A DNA stretch of 64,000 nucleotides from Vitrella brassicaformis. Taxonomy: Eukaryota > Sar > Vitrellaceae. The stretch covers positions 35,131-99,130 of the forward strand of contig CDMY01000321.1 of the NCBI GenBank assembly GCA_001179505.1, given 5' to 3'. Each line of letters opens with the position of its first letter. Positions within the stretch are counted from its first letter, which is position 1. The notes under the pieces were generated by a model. That model was not told the origin of the DNA, did not search any database, and saw only the letters and a list, made by a program, of their open reading frames with translations. A program made the translations under genes and the position numbers. Of the stretch, positions 1-10,667 are shown piece by piece.

Positions 1-10
1 ACCCTCTCAG

Positions 11-673
11 GTGTCACTGGCGGCAACATAACTTTGGATCATGAGGCCTCTCCTGTGCAGACGCCCTCACCCCTCTTCGCCGTCGCCTGTGTTCGGCCAC
101 GCCGGTTGATGCGATTTGATGGCGGAACAGATGACAGACCGGCCCAAGATGTGACGGATGAGGAGGTGCTGGTGAAACTAACACGCTGGGCCGAAGAGCT
201 ACCGACACTCGTCGCGAATGACGGGGAAGACCTCTACCTTTTTGAGGTAACGCGGAGATGTCCAATCCATGTGCCTCAAAAAGCGCCTGCCTTTCTCAGC
301 GCACACAGGTCACCAAATTTATGGACGACATGCGATGTTCGCCAGAGTGGAGGTATCTGCAACAGCCCGGACATCTGAAGAGGTTTCGGGTAAGCACCTC
401 ATGCTCAGTGTTTATCCGATCGGATCGTGATGGGCATGCGTCTGTGTATCGTCACATCAGCAACTCGGCCACCTGAGTCCTGTCACGGAAGCACTGCTGG
501 CGGGGAGTCCTGTCTTGGGAGTGCATGAATCGGTCGATGCATCCACACGACGATTTGTCTGTCACGTCTTTTGTACGTGCACATGCCGCGTACATGTATC
601 GATCGTGTCCGTCAGTCGTTTGTATGTGTACACGCCGCGTACAATCCGACTATACATGTCGGTCAATCATTGA
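11..673 (+). CDS. 3' part of an unrecognised gene
   Basis: The window opens on a splice acceptor (bases 1-10 end in CTCTCAG). Three exons read well: 11-246, 309-389 and 461-673 (TGA). The first exon enters in phase 1 and reads VTGGNITLDHEASP, then an acidic helix-like stretch (DEEVLVKLTRWAEELP). The second reads VTKFMDDMRCSPEWRYLQQ before a GTAAGC donor. The last exon is coding-like only over its first ~30 codons, so the true stop may lie in another frame. The start and most of the gene lie outside the window. No family was recognised. Confidence 0.5.
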
Positions 674-720
674 TTCGTCGACGTGAGTGCTTATCTGTTG
701 AGTCAGTCGAGTTGTGCGTC

Positions 721-1793
721 ATGGTCAGACAACCCAATCCCGACACGCCAGTGTGTGTGACACCGGGCTGCAAGAGACGTGTCAAGGTTTACCCCCGAGG
801 CAGGACACAACCCACCAAGTGCCCGATGTGCTTGTACGGCCAGTGCACGTCGCCCGGCTGTACCAACCCGGCCGCTTCGTTCAAGACCAAGGTCTGCCTC
901 ACGTGCGCCAAGAAACGCAAGAAGCAAGAGGAGAAGCAAGTCGACAAGCAGGAGGAGAAACCCAAGATGCGCGGCAAGACGAAAGGTACGCTGAAGAGAC
1001 ATAGAAACAAACACACAGACTGAAACACACGCACATTGCTTTGCTTTGCGTTGCCTTGCCTGGACGCGTGTGTGTCTCCAGTTCAGGCGTTCGTGGACGA
1101 GTACCCCTCCGTGTGTCAGGAGAAGTGCGATGAGATGGGCATCGTCGCAAGCTACGACAACATGCTCAAAGCCGCCCGTAAGTTCACAAAAGGCCAGGTT
1201 GCTGTCACTCGCTCGTCTTGATTCATGAGGACAGCAATGTGTCACTCATTCCTGGTGTCAGGTGCGTTGTTGAAGGGCGATCACACCGACGAGGGCGATG
1301 AGAGGGCCATGGCCGCCGGCCGCAAGGTCAGTGAAATCTGACGTCTGTCTAGTGGGAAGCACAGCGCTTACCGATGTGTCTCTCAGGCCGCACTGTCCAA
1401 GATCACCAACGAACGAGAGAAGCAGGCCTACCGTGCCGCCAATCCCGACAAGGTGCTCATGTATCACAACAACAGCGTCCACCACAATGCACTCAAACGC
1501 AAGCAAGAAATCGCCAACAAGAAGGTGGGCGCACACAAACACAGGGATGGGCGCCAAACACTCAGGTTGCCTGTATGTATGTGTGTGTGTGTGTGTGTCC
1601 GTCAGGTGTCTGAGTCGTCGCTCGAGGTGGATGGACTGGAGATCGTCGAGACGGGCGGCAAGAATGAGAAGGCCGGCGTCAAGAAACTCAAGTCGACGCA
1701 CAATGAGGCAGAGGTTTGCCGGGGCAGGGATGAAAACACCATTTCTATATGGTTCGCTTTCTCATATTTATATATGTGTGTCAGTTGACATGA
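721..1793 (+). CDS. Cys-rich basic protein, six exons, unknown function
   Basis: Exons 721-985, 1082-1177, 1262-1326, 1387-1524, 1606-1713 and 1785-1793 join in a consistent phase and give about 226 residues. The N-terminus has paired cysteines (CVTPGCKRRV, KCPMCLYGQC, CTSPGC, VCLTCAKKRKK), which suggests one or two zinc-binding knuckles. A Lys/Glu/Gln-rich linker follows, then a mainly helical charged C-terminal half. There are no signal peptide or membrane segments, so a nuclear or cytosolic site is most likely. The last 9-nt exon (Leu-Thr-stop) is uncertain: reading straight through the last donor also stops at 1788. Family not recognised. Confidence 0.65.
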
Positions 1794-2183
1794 GCACGCA
1801 ACAAGCCGACAGACACACATACATCGCAGAAAGAACGAGAGACAGTCAGTGACAAGACGGGACGGACGAGTCGGAAAGACGCCGGCACAGAACTGCATGC
1901 GACCTTTTAGTCAACCACACATCCACACCACGTTCAGAAATCAGCCATGAATCCGAACACACACAGACAGGTGTATACACCTGCATACCGAAGCCATTGC
2001 GATCGAGGCCCGACAGATCCAACAAGTCTCTTAAAACGTGGCAGCCGTCGATCTGCATGGCATACACACAAACACATCCACACGAAACAGCGCGGGAAGC
2101 GCACTACAGACGCAAGGGCCTCACCTCGCCATACAAACGCAACAACGGTACAATCATCGACATTGACAAGACTATACGTGGCC
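1794..2183. other. Convergent spacer, no gene seen
   Basis: This 390-bp stretch lies between the 3' ends of the Cys-rich gene (+) and the Ser/Arg-rich gene (-). It contains scattered CACACA tracts and weak open frames without splice or codon support. It probably holds the two 3' UTRs. Confidence 0.5.
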
Positions 2184-3573
2184 TTATCTGAGTCTCGTGT
2201 TCCCGGGTGTGTACGTCTTGATGATCAGCTGTTCCGTCTTGCCAGGCGTCGATCCACGCCGCTTGGGGGCGTCAGCACGGCACCTGTCCTCCACCTCTCT
2301 CTCCCTCGCCGACCTCTGCCCGGCCCCTCTCTCCCGCGCTGCGTGTCTCGCGTCTTCCACCGCCCTCTCTATCCGTCTCTGCTCGTCCCAGGGGCCGAGA
2401 CGCCTTCTCAACGACTCAAGACGGATTGAGGAGGTGAGCCTCTCCGAATGAGCCGATGTGCGTCGGATGGCATCTTGCCAAGCGTCAAGCCCCCATCGGG
2501 AGAGAGAGACCCTCTGCTTGTCTCGGGATGAGACCTCCACCGGGAGGCCGAGCCTCGTGCGGACGTGGGGGGAGGTCGGCTGGTAGCTCTGCTCGTTGAG
2601 GCAGACGGGAAGGGCGGAGTCGTCGGCACGGTCGACTCGCTTGACATACATGCCCATTCGGCTCCTTCGCCTTCTCGACCTCTCCCTTTCGCTGCGGAGG
2701 CTCTCTGCCACCGATCGAGCGGTCGATGGCCGGCCGCTTCGAGACATGTTGTCATGGAGCTGTGCAGCCAGCTGGTCGAGGGACGCTTCGTCTTGAGGAA
2801 CCCAGACATGGGCATGCAGCGAATGCCTCCGGCTGGTCCGCCCAGGCACTAGGCCCTCACTGACGGCCACGCTGCGCTGCGAGGGAGACAGCAGCAGCGT
2901 TCTCGATGGCACGGATGACATGGCACCGGAGGCGCACGATTGGGCCATGTGTGAGAGGGAAGAGGAGGGCCGGGAATCGGTGGCTTGAGGGCGGACGAAC
3001 AGCAGCGTCTTGGACGACGCTGTGTGAGCTGTCGACGGGCGTGTCGTGCTTCTGGAGTGGCTCATCAGACGCACGGCTTCACCTCTGGCCACGGGGCTCA
3101 GCATGTCGACGCGCGCTACATCGAACAAACGCAGACACCGGGCCTTCTTGACGCTGAAAAGAGAGGACCAAACAGAACATGGAACAAGCAAACGCTTCCC
3201 ACCCTCCCCATCTGTCTCCCCACCTGCAAAGGATGTTGTCTTTTCCCAGCTCTCTCCTGAACACACTCCTCCTCTCCACCCTCTCCCTCTGAGTCATCCG
3301 GGGCCCAGTGGACGCACCAGAAAACGACGATGCCGACGAGCATCTGCTGTGAGAGGCAGGCGCATAGCTCCGCAATGTAGCCGCCGAGGCGGGCCGGCTG
3401 AGTGACGGCGTCTCCTTTTTTGGCTGACTCGGAGTGGGGGTGAGGTTGAAGCTGATTCTCTTGTCCCCCTTGCTGGAGGAGGAGAGGGGAACGGTCGCCA
3501 TTGGATGAGATCCCGTTCTTTCGGGTTCGGGGAATTCCGAAGAGATCGACATGGGGGTGATACAGTCTCGCAA
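2184..3573 (-). CDS. Ser/Arg-rich low-complexity protein
   Basis: Two exons: 3573 (or the in-frame ATG at 3552) down to 3224, then 3153 down to 2184. The 70-nt intron (CAG/GTGGGG donor, CTCTTTTCAG acceptor) preserves phase 2. The N-terminal exon is Ser/Pro/Thr-rich. The second exon is basic and charged, with SRRHSLHAH, a helical acidic segment and RSERERSRRRRSR, ending in a long Arg/Glu-rich helix. No enzymatic domain was seen. The composition resembles scaffold or RNA-associated disordered proteins, but no function is proposed. The start choice between the two ATGs is open. Confidence 0.6.
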
Positions 3574-4099
3574 ATTGTCCTTCCCGTTTTTCCTTGTCTC
3601 GGTTTGTTCACATCATACAGAAGGATGGACGTCTCGACACACACACGCCACACACACGTGCCTGCATGAGGCAGTCGGCGTCGATCTGTCCGGGTCGATT
3701 CACACACTGACTGACATAGTACAGCAACCCAGACAACAGCAGTGCCGAGCCTCCTACATACCTACGATGGCCACACGCATAGACGGACATCACCAGACAC
3801 GTACGTACAGCACACGAGGGGACCCCTCAAGATGCAACCACACACGTCCCCCACAACACGACAAATATCGACAGATCAGATCGACAGATCAGAAGCGTAC
3901 GGGCCTTCATGCACCGCATCTGTACAGGAGGAGTGGGTGCTGCCGCTGCGACAGGCACAGAGTGTTGCTATCGCGAAAAAGTAGCGGCTGTCATGTGATG
4001 GCGAAAAAACAGGTGCCGCCCTTGACTGTCAGTTCGCGGTGGTGACGATGAACTCCGCAGTCTATAGAGAGAAACGTCGTCCCCACAGCAGTCGGAGTG
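3574..4099. other. Intergenic stretch, no gene seen
   Basis: About 526 bp separate the start of the Ser/Arg-rich gene from the stop of the DEK-C-like gene, both on the minus strand. Open frames on the plus strand here have no splice context and an unbiased composition (many His, Thr and Arg from CACA tracts). It should contain the promoter of the Ser/Arg-rich gene and the 3' UTR of the DEK-C-like gene. Confidence 0.45.
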
Positions 4100-4975
4100 T
4101 CACGTCTTCTCCGCTCCTTCCCGCGGCAGTCCGAAAAGCTCCTCAAGCGACAGCTCTGCCCTGTCCGCCGGTGGAGGGGTCAGATCTGCGCCGTGACGGT
4201 CGAGCACAACAGGAGTCGGCTCGTCGGTGGAGGGCTCTTTCGCACCTGCACAGGACCACAGAACACAAACCTATCGCCACTGGACTGAGCTGTTGGCATT
4301 ACGTGTGGCACGTAAGTACCGGCATCAAGGAGCCTCTGCACTGTGGCATCAATCAGGTTCATCAGCGGTCGTCGGTACTCATAGAAATCGACACCCAGCT
4401 CCCTCTCCAGCGCCAGCCGAACCTCCCTCGCCGTCACATCCAGGCTGTGCTCACGCAGGTAGGCCTCAATCCGTCCACACAGTTCCGGCCTCAAGCCTCC
4501 CCAGAGATACGAATGGGCGTCGTCGTCCATTCTCGCAGTATCCGGCAGGTAATCAGGAAGCGAGAGGGAGAGGGGAGGAGGGAAGAGGTCATCTGGTCCT
4601 GGACCCTCGCTGCCGTACACGCTGGCAAACTGACACTCAGGAGCTGCCTCAGCGTAGGATTCAGCCACACCTGATGACAGAAAGACAAACAGGCGCGGTT
4701 GCACCCGTCGGTCCTTCCCGCCCTTCCTGTTTTTCCCTACGTTTCTCAGGATGCAGAGCGGCAGCAAGCACGTCCAATCGCGCCGCCGGTGACAGCCTCT
4801 CGTACTCCTCCATTGAGCGCAGTAGGCTTTCCAGCGACTCATGCCTCTCGTCGATGCGAAGGGCGCAGGTGAGCAGAACTGCGCGCCGTGCGGGAGGCAG
4901 CGTGGTGTAGTCGGCGCTGGAGAAGCCAACAGAAGCAAGAGCTGCATCCAGTGCCTCAAGAGGGTCAGATGTCAT
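4100..4975 (-). CDS. DEK-C-like domain protein
   Basis: Three exons, 4975-4741, 4670-4320 and 4245-4100, all joined in phase 1 across introns of 70 and 74 nt; product about 243 residues. The central part (RIEAYLREHSLDVTAREVRL followed by LERELGVDFYEYRRPLMNLI and DATVQRLL) has the pattern of the DEK C-terminal fold, a small three-helix domain in chromatin and SWIB-linked proteins that contacts DNA or partner proteins. The N-terminal exon is helical and acidic. The C-terminal exon ends in an acidic amphipathic tail (AELSLEELFGLP). The match rests on pattern only. A nuclear, chromatin-linked role is an inference. Confidence 0.6.
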
Positions 4976-5079
4976 CGTCGGTGACTGCTGGGTCGGTCAA
5001 AGGGCCATCATCAGGCCGTGTGCCATGTGTCAGTCATTGATTCGGTCACAGCTTTGGCTCACCACCAATACCCTGCAGC

Positions 5080-5117
5080 GGTTTGGTGGAGCACCCTACC
5101 ACCAAACCCTGCGAGCT
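5080..5117 (+). promoter_or_regulatory. Candidate core-promoter element with hairpin
   Basis: The sequence reads GCGGTTTGGTGG, AGCACCCTA, CCACCAAACC, CTGCGAGCT, ending 22 nt before the hydrolase ATG at 5140. Blocks GCGGTTT, GAGCACCCTA and TGCGAGCT recur in several other divergent spacers of the window. Here alone the arms GGTTTGGTGG (5080-5089) and CCACCAAACC (5099-5108) form a perfect 10-bp inverted repeat with AGCACCCTA in the loop. The promoter role is inferred. Confidence 0.4.
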
Positions 5118-5139
5118 CATTGATCAGTGGCGGTCTTGG

Positions 5140-7089
5140 ATGAATCGGCTTTTCCGGTTTTCAAGCAGCGCCCATACTCGCGGCCATCATCCTGTTGCTC
5201 TCTTGCTGCCCTCATTTCTTGCTGGGATCGCCACCTTCGCTCCGCCAAGTCCTTCCCTGCTAAGGGCCGCCGCTGAGCCAATGTGGGTGCCCACAAGCGC
5301 TCGAAGATTGGACGAAACAGAGAAGCGAGTGCTTGACGAGTCTGTTCATGGACAAGGTCAGGAGGAGAGGATTTCATGGGTGCTGCGCTGGCAAGCAGCG
5401 ATGCTGTCTTCTGTGCGTGTGTGTGCAGGCCACGTGACTTATTTGAGGAAACCGACAGCCATTGTCCACCGCGGCGAAGATCACCACATCCATACTGTCA
5501 CATACTCAGCGGGCAAGCCCAGTGACAGTCCTCCGCCTGACTCGCCTGCCAGTGGCTCAGAGAGCACCAGCAGCTCCTCGGAGGGCAGGGCCAGCTTCCC
5601 TGTTGTCTTCTGCCACGGCTATGGAGGCGGCTGCGGCTCCTTCGCGAGAGTTATGGCCAAGATGGTGCGCGACCATTCGCACCTGACATGCCATGCCATC
5701 GACTGGCTGGGCTTCGGGCGATCCTCACGGCCTTCCTTCCGCTTCGACAAGGACAAACCGCTCGACTGTGCGGCGGAGTTCGTCGGTCAGTGAGTGCATC
5801 CATCACGCCGTCTTTTTCGTTGGATGCTCACTCACTTCATGCGCTGGTGTTGGTGCTGCTGGTGTGTTGCTGTATGTATCAGAGTCTCTGGAGGCCTGGC
5901 GGAGAGAGAAGGCAATCGACAAGATGGTCTTGTGCGGTCATTCGATGGGGGGCTATCTCGCGGCAGGTAGGAGCAAGAAACCGACGCTGACTGACGATCC
6001 TATCGGCGATCAGCGATCAGTGTTCTGAGTTGAATTAATGTGTGTGTCTTTGTCTCTTTGTGTCTTGGCTTGATAGTGTACGCGTCGCGGTACCCACATC
6101 GTGTCCACAAGCTCATCCTCGCCTCGACAGTTGGTGTGTAAGACAGGCAGGGCAGGCACCAACAGCACCGAGGGGACTCACTGATGTATGTAAGGCTGAC
6201 GATGGGATGGGATGCTCCTGTCTGTCCATCTGTGTGTGCAGGCATCCAGAAGAAGCCGGAAGAGCTGCGGGATGGCTTCGCCGGCGCGCCTTGGTACGTC
6301 CGCACTCTCGTGGGGACGGTCAGGGGCCTGTGGGACATGGATGTGACGCCACTGGCTCTCCTCCGCGGTATTGGCCCCATCGGACCGGGGCTGCTGAGGG
6401 GGGCGTTGTCAAAGCGGATAGGGGAGCACATCTACCCGAACGGCGAGATACAAGACTATGGTGGGCACCATAGACAGACTGGAAGGGAGAGGTGTGTTCG
6501 GTGTGGTCAGCCTGCCTGCCGTGTTGTGTCCCTTGCGACTGCAGTGTATCACGTGAATGCGAACGCTGCTTCAGCCGACACCGCAATCACCACTCTGTTC
6601 GAACCCACAGTGTTTGCAAGGTGAGTGAGTGAACATCGAGGGAGGCATACACTCCGGACGGACCTTCTCGTACGTGTCCGCGCATGGGCTGTCTGTCTTT
6701 GTGCATGTGGTGTGCGTGTGGCAGAGAGCCTCTGTTTGATCGTGTGCGTCAGCTGCCGATGCCGACGCTCTTCCTCTACGGTGAGTGAGCCGACCGTCGT
6801 GTCCACACAAAATACATACATACATGCTGACGGCCGGTCACTCTTGTTTGTGCATTCGTTCCACTCACTCAGGCGAGCGTGATTGGGTGGATGCCTCTAC
6901 TGGCCATCAGCTCAAAGCCATGAATCCGCAGGTAGGTCGGCAGCGCTGCGCTGCCTGCATATTGTGATTGATGTCTGTCTTTGCTTTCAGACGTTCGACG
7001 TTCAACTGCTGCCCGACTGCGCGCATCAGATCACGGTCGAGAACTCCCATTCGTTCGCTGAGGCTGTTGGGGAGTTTTGCTGTCGATAG
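5140..7089 (+). CDS. Alpha/beta hydrolase, ABHD4/ABHD5 type
   Basis: Nine exons: 5140-5356, 5429-5785, 5883-5966, 6077-6133, 6242-6460, 6545-6620, 6725-6780, 6873-6931, 6991-7089 (TAG). Every junction keeps phase. The fold signature is clear: oxyanion-loop region VVFCHGYGGG, then AIDWLGFGRSSRP, nucleophile elbow CGHSMGGYLAA (Ser), acid FLYGERDWVD (Asp) and a late His in DCAHQITVENSHSF. All triad residues are present, so it should be active, unlike ABHD5 where Asn replaces Ser. Relatives are lysophospholipases, N-acyl-PE lipases or lysophosphatidic acyltransferases. The N-terminus is hydrophobic and may be an anchor or targeting signal. Substrate unknown. Confidence 0.85.
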
Positions 7090-7783
7090 TGGAGAAGACA
7101 TATATCGGGAGGCGCAGCCTCAGGGAGTGACGCTCCATGAATGGTTGTGCATGACGATGTGAAATAGATAGATGTGGATGGCGCGACCAAGTCGACGCCT
7201 CAGGGACACGTGTTACTTCCTGGGACAGCAGATCTTGTGTGTGAGTCTCTGCCCTGTAGATAGATAGATGGACTGAATTCGCCTGTGCAGACTATCTAGA
7301 CTGAATCCTCACAGATAGACTGACTCTCAGATCATGTGTGCAGACGGACAGGGAAGGCACCATGGCCACTCGTGCGGTTCGTTGTTCAAAGCGAGACGAA
7401 GAGCCCAGAATGCCCGAGCCGTGCCGCCGTGCCGCAAAAGCACGAAGAGGATCCGCTGAGAGATCCGCGCCTGCACTGGCAGTGGTTGTCAATCAGTGCA
7501 GCCCCCACCTCCCGCCCCCATCGTTCGGGCATCTTTTCCGGGAAGAGGAGTCCTTTTGCAGGTGGCTTTCGGCATCTGCTAGTTGGGCCCTCACCCATTT
7601 GCAAAGGAAAGACCGCCTGCTTCTTCCGTGGAGTCCGTCCCCCTGTCTCAGCGCTATCTCGGTCCTCTGTCTTGTCTTGCCTGGGCGCTTCCCTTCCTTT
7701 GCAGTCCTCCGTTCTCTGTGCAACTCTCCGCAGCTACGCAACGCTCGTTAAGCCTTTCAAGTCCCTGAGGTTCAACGGAGAAG
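7090..7783. other. Spacer, mostly without gene evidence
   Basis: The 694 bp between two plus-strand genes contain a GATA tetranucleotide patch (about 7166-7275) and an open frame at 7338-7751 with no family signature. The last ~100 bp before 7784 are C/T-rich and probably form promoter or leader sequence of the SAM-domain gene. Confidence 0.4.
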
Positions 7784-9307
7784 ATGGCGATACCCACCCC
7801 GATATTCGCCGCAGACACGTGCCGCTCCGGCAGCAGTGCCGAGGAGCACCTGCTGCAGACGGTCATCTGCTGCCTGCTGGTGTTTCTGCCCTTCCTCATG
7901 CCCAAATCGGCTGTCGACCGGCTTTTCCAGATGCCCGCCATCGGAATGGCCTGGCTGACCTTTATCTACGGATTCGCTGATGGGTTCTGCAATGATCTCG
8001 TTGGCTTCTGCTCTGCGGCCAGGCGACTCATGGCACCCACTGGCAAGGCCAAGAAACACAAAGCCTCGCGAAAGGGCAAGAACGCGACGAAGAACCCTCC
8101 CTCCGCCACGACGTCGAGCCAAGGTCGCCCCACAGAGATCAAAGCGGGCTCATTCACTCTCATCTCAGCTGTTTCTGGCATCCTCCGAGCGCCTCTGGCT
8201 GCTCTGTACGTCTTCCGACTTCCCTTCGTCGGCCTGTATGCCCTCGTCTCTCGTCGTGCCGCCAAGCCAGCAACTTCCCCCCCTGAGTCGACAGCATCGC
8301 TCGCCAGCCGTCCCGGAGACGACAACACGACCACACGCGGCGGCAAGGGCAGGGCCCGCAGCAGCAAGAAGCAGGCAAGCCGAGTTCCCAAGGCCGCCAG
8401 CCCCCCCGTGAGCGGCGGCAAAGACACCAAGAAGGATCAAGGGGCGAAGAAGGTCAAGGCCAAGACACCGGAGGAGAAGAAAGAGCTGGCCCCTGTGGGT
8501 GAGGACAAGGGCTGGCAGAAAGTGGGCGGCAACCACAAGGTCAAGAACACTCGACCCGAGCTGGCCACCCGCAGCAAGGCCACGACAGCCACGGCGACCG
8601 AGCGGCCGTCCAACAGGTCGTCGGAAAGCCAGACGGAGAGCTCATTCGGCGGCCTCTCACCGCCCGAGAAGCACGCCACCCCGGGCAAAGACACCGCCGC
8701 CATGTCTCCCCCCCTGCCAGGCCCCCGCACCCAAGGCAACGAAGCGAACGGGAAAGAGGCCAAATCGGGCAAGGCTGTGGCCAAACAGGATGGACCCATC
8801 AAGGAGGGCATGAAAGCGGGCAGCCAGCCGCAGCCGCAGCCGCAGCAGCAGCAGCAGCAGTCGGGGAAGCCCCCCGTGGCTGCCGCTGTGGGTTCCCCTG
8901 GGCGTGTGGCGTATGACCTGCATAAGGTGTGTGTAGGTGCTGGTGAGTATGAGTTCCCGCGGCGGGGGGGCGGGATCACCGCCGAGACGATTCAGAATAT
9001 TCGCGCGAGTATCGCTATGAAGGCTGACCTCAAGGACCTGCTGATCAAGGCCGAAGCTGCCGAATACGAGGCATCGCTCGGTCAGGCGAAGCACGCACGA
9101 CACGACACGAGACGAGGCATGTCTCTCTCTCTCTCTCTCTCTCTGTGGCTGTGTTCCGCAGTGCGTGAGAAGCTAACGTATGAAGGCATTGTCCAGGGTT
9201 TGGTGAGTGAGCAGAAGCTGAAGGACCTGGCCATCCCCCTGGGGCCCCGCAAGCGCATCCTCTACTTCGCCGGCGTCATCCCCGGCAACACCATGTTCCG
9301 CCGATGA
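7784..9307 (+). CDS. Membrane protein with disordered middle and C-terminal SAM domain
   Basis: Two exons, 7784-9080 and 9162-9307; the 81-nt intron has a CT-repeat and keeps phase 1. The first ~80 residues hold two hydrophobic spans (TVICCLLVFLPFL; IGMAWLTFIYGFADGF), and a third weaker span lies near residues 135-155. About 230 Lys/Pro/Ser/Gln-rich, apparently disordered residues follow, with a QPQPQPQQQQQQ tract. The C-terminus (KADLKDLLIKAEAAEYEASL, then YEGIVQGLVSEQKLKDLAI and PLGPRKRIL) matches the SAM fold, including the typical L-G-I-x-LGPRKxIL helix 5. A membrane-anchored scaffold that oligomerises through SAM is a reasonable guess. Confidence 0.75.
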   Translation: MAIPTPIFAADTCRSGSSAEEHLLQTVICCLLVFLPFLMPKSAVDRLFQMPAIGMAWLTFIYGFADGFCNDLVGFCSAARRLMAPTGKAKKHKASRKGKNATKNPPSATTSSQGRPTEIKAGSFTLISAVSGILRAPLAALYVFRLPFVGLYALVSRRAAKPATSPPESTASLASRPGDDNTTTRGGKGRARSSKKQASRVPKAASPPVSGGKDTKKDQGAKKVKAKTPEEKKELAPVGEDKGWQKVGGNHKVKNTRPELATRSKATTATATERPSNRSSESQTESSFGGLSPPEKHATPGKDTAAMSPPLPGPRTQGNEANGKEAKSGKAVAKQDGPIKEGMKAGSQPQPQPQQQQQQSGKPPVAAAVGSPGRVAYDLHKVCVGAGEYEFPRRGGGITAETIQNIRASIAMKADLKDLLIKAEAAEYEASLGQAKHARHDTRRGMSLSLSLSLWLCSAVREKLTYEGIVQGLVSEQKLKDLAIPLGPRKRILYFAGVIPGNTMFRR

Positions 9308-9755
9308 ACACATACATCAAAACTCACAGACACACACAGAAAGGCACACTATATCGACGTGGATTGAGGTGGTGTGTGAACGACAAGTGTGAGAGGAGGT
9401 AGTTGTACCATAGATGGCGACGGTGTTTCAAGGGAGGGAGAGTGCGTTGGTTGAGAGAGAGAGAGAGCTGTCGATCGGGGACGTCGTCTGTCGTCTCGTG
9501 GGGGTGTACCAGCAGTGGGTGCCAGTGGATGGATGGATGGAGCGGCCGTCACACACGCCTGGATGGATGGATGGCTGGACGAGAAACAGACACGAACGAT
9601 GACGGATGGATGGATCGACGGACATACTTTTTCAACGAACATTCCTTCCTTCCTTCAACAATTGCAATGAATGTCCTTCCTTCCTCACACACACACACAC
9701 ACACCGATCGTCTCGACATCGGTCGATGCCGCACACACACGAATATATGTCCAAT
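9308..9755. repeat. Convergent spacer with GGAT/ATCC repeats
   Basis: Between two gene ends. It contains short (GGAT)n runs at about 9528-9545, 9561-9575 and 9603-9615, an AC run at 9687-9704 and GAGA tracts. No credible coding region. Confidence 0.6.
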
Positions 9756-10636
9756 CTACAGCACGTGCCGCCCGTAGCCCATGCCCTCTATTTCCAGCTC
9801 CCCCTGCCTCACACGCGGCGGCGTCACGCCCCCAGCCACACTCCGCACATGACGCATTGCGTTGTACACTCCCTCATCCCGGTTCCTGCTGCGGCCCGTC
9901 GACTGCGCCCTCGGAGGAGGGGCTGACGGCTGTGGCTCGTCGAGGGGGGGCGAGGGCTCCTCTGAGTCGAGCGACTGGCGGGGGAGGTCGTAGTCTAGGT
10001 CGTTGAGTTGCGCCTGTGGGCTGTCCGTCGTGTACTTGTGCAGCTGGCCTTGGCAGCGGATGAGCTGCCGCCGGAGGTGGTTCGACAGATCCATCAGCTC
10101 CACACGCTCGTCCTGCATCCATCGAGGCAATTTTGCTTGCGCAGATGTGTGGTATCTCTGTCTGTGTGGGCACCTACCTGCAGGTGTGAGATCTGTTGGG
10201 TCAGGTGGTGGACTTTCTTCCGCAGCCCCTCGCAAGCCTGAGTCAGCTCCACACACGGCGCCTCCTGCACACATACACAACAAACAAAACACACACGCCA
10301 AGCCCGCTTCGTGGGTCTCTCTGCATGGCTACTAGGCCATTCGGTCATTTGCTCACCGCCTGCTGTGGCTGCTCTGCAACAGTCGGCCCCTCAGCGTCGC
10401 GACGCATCGCGGCAATGGCGGCGCGCAGACGGTCGTTCTGATGCTCCTGAGTCGACCGATCCAAGCACGAAACACGAAGGGGAGAAGTCATCCAGACCAG
10501 GAAGCGCATGTGTGTGTGTGTGTGTGTGTGTACCAGGTCTTTGAGTCGTGTGTGGAGGGCATCGGTGGTGTTGTCACGCTCATCGGCAGCCGGGGTCAGC
10601 CCGCCGGACTGCATAAGAAGGCATGGATTGATGGCG

Positions 10637-10667
<31 letters not shown>

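Noticed and set aside
703-1245. Minus-strand frame with Leu runs over the Cys-rich gene
   Set aside because: The Leu runs are the complement of the Lys/Glu/Gln codons of the plus-strand gene; no splice or start support.
7338-7751. 137-codon frame in the spacer before the SAM-domain gene
   Set aside because: No domain, no splice context and no support from codon pattern; more likely leader or promoter sequence.
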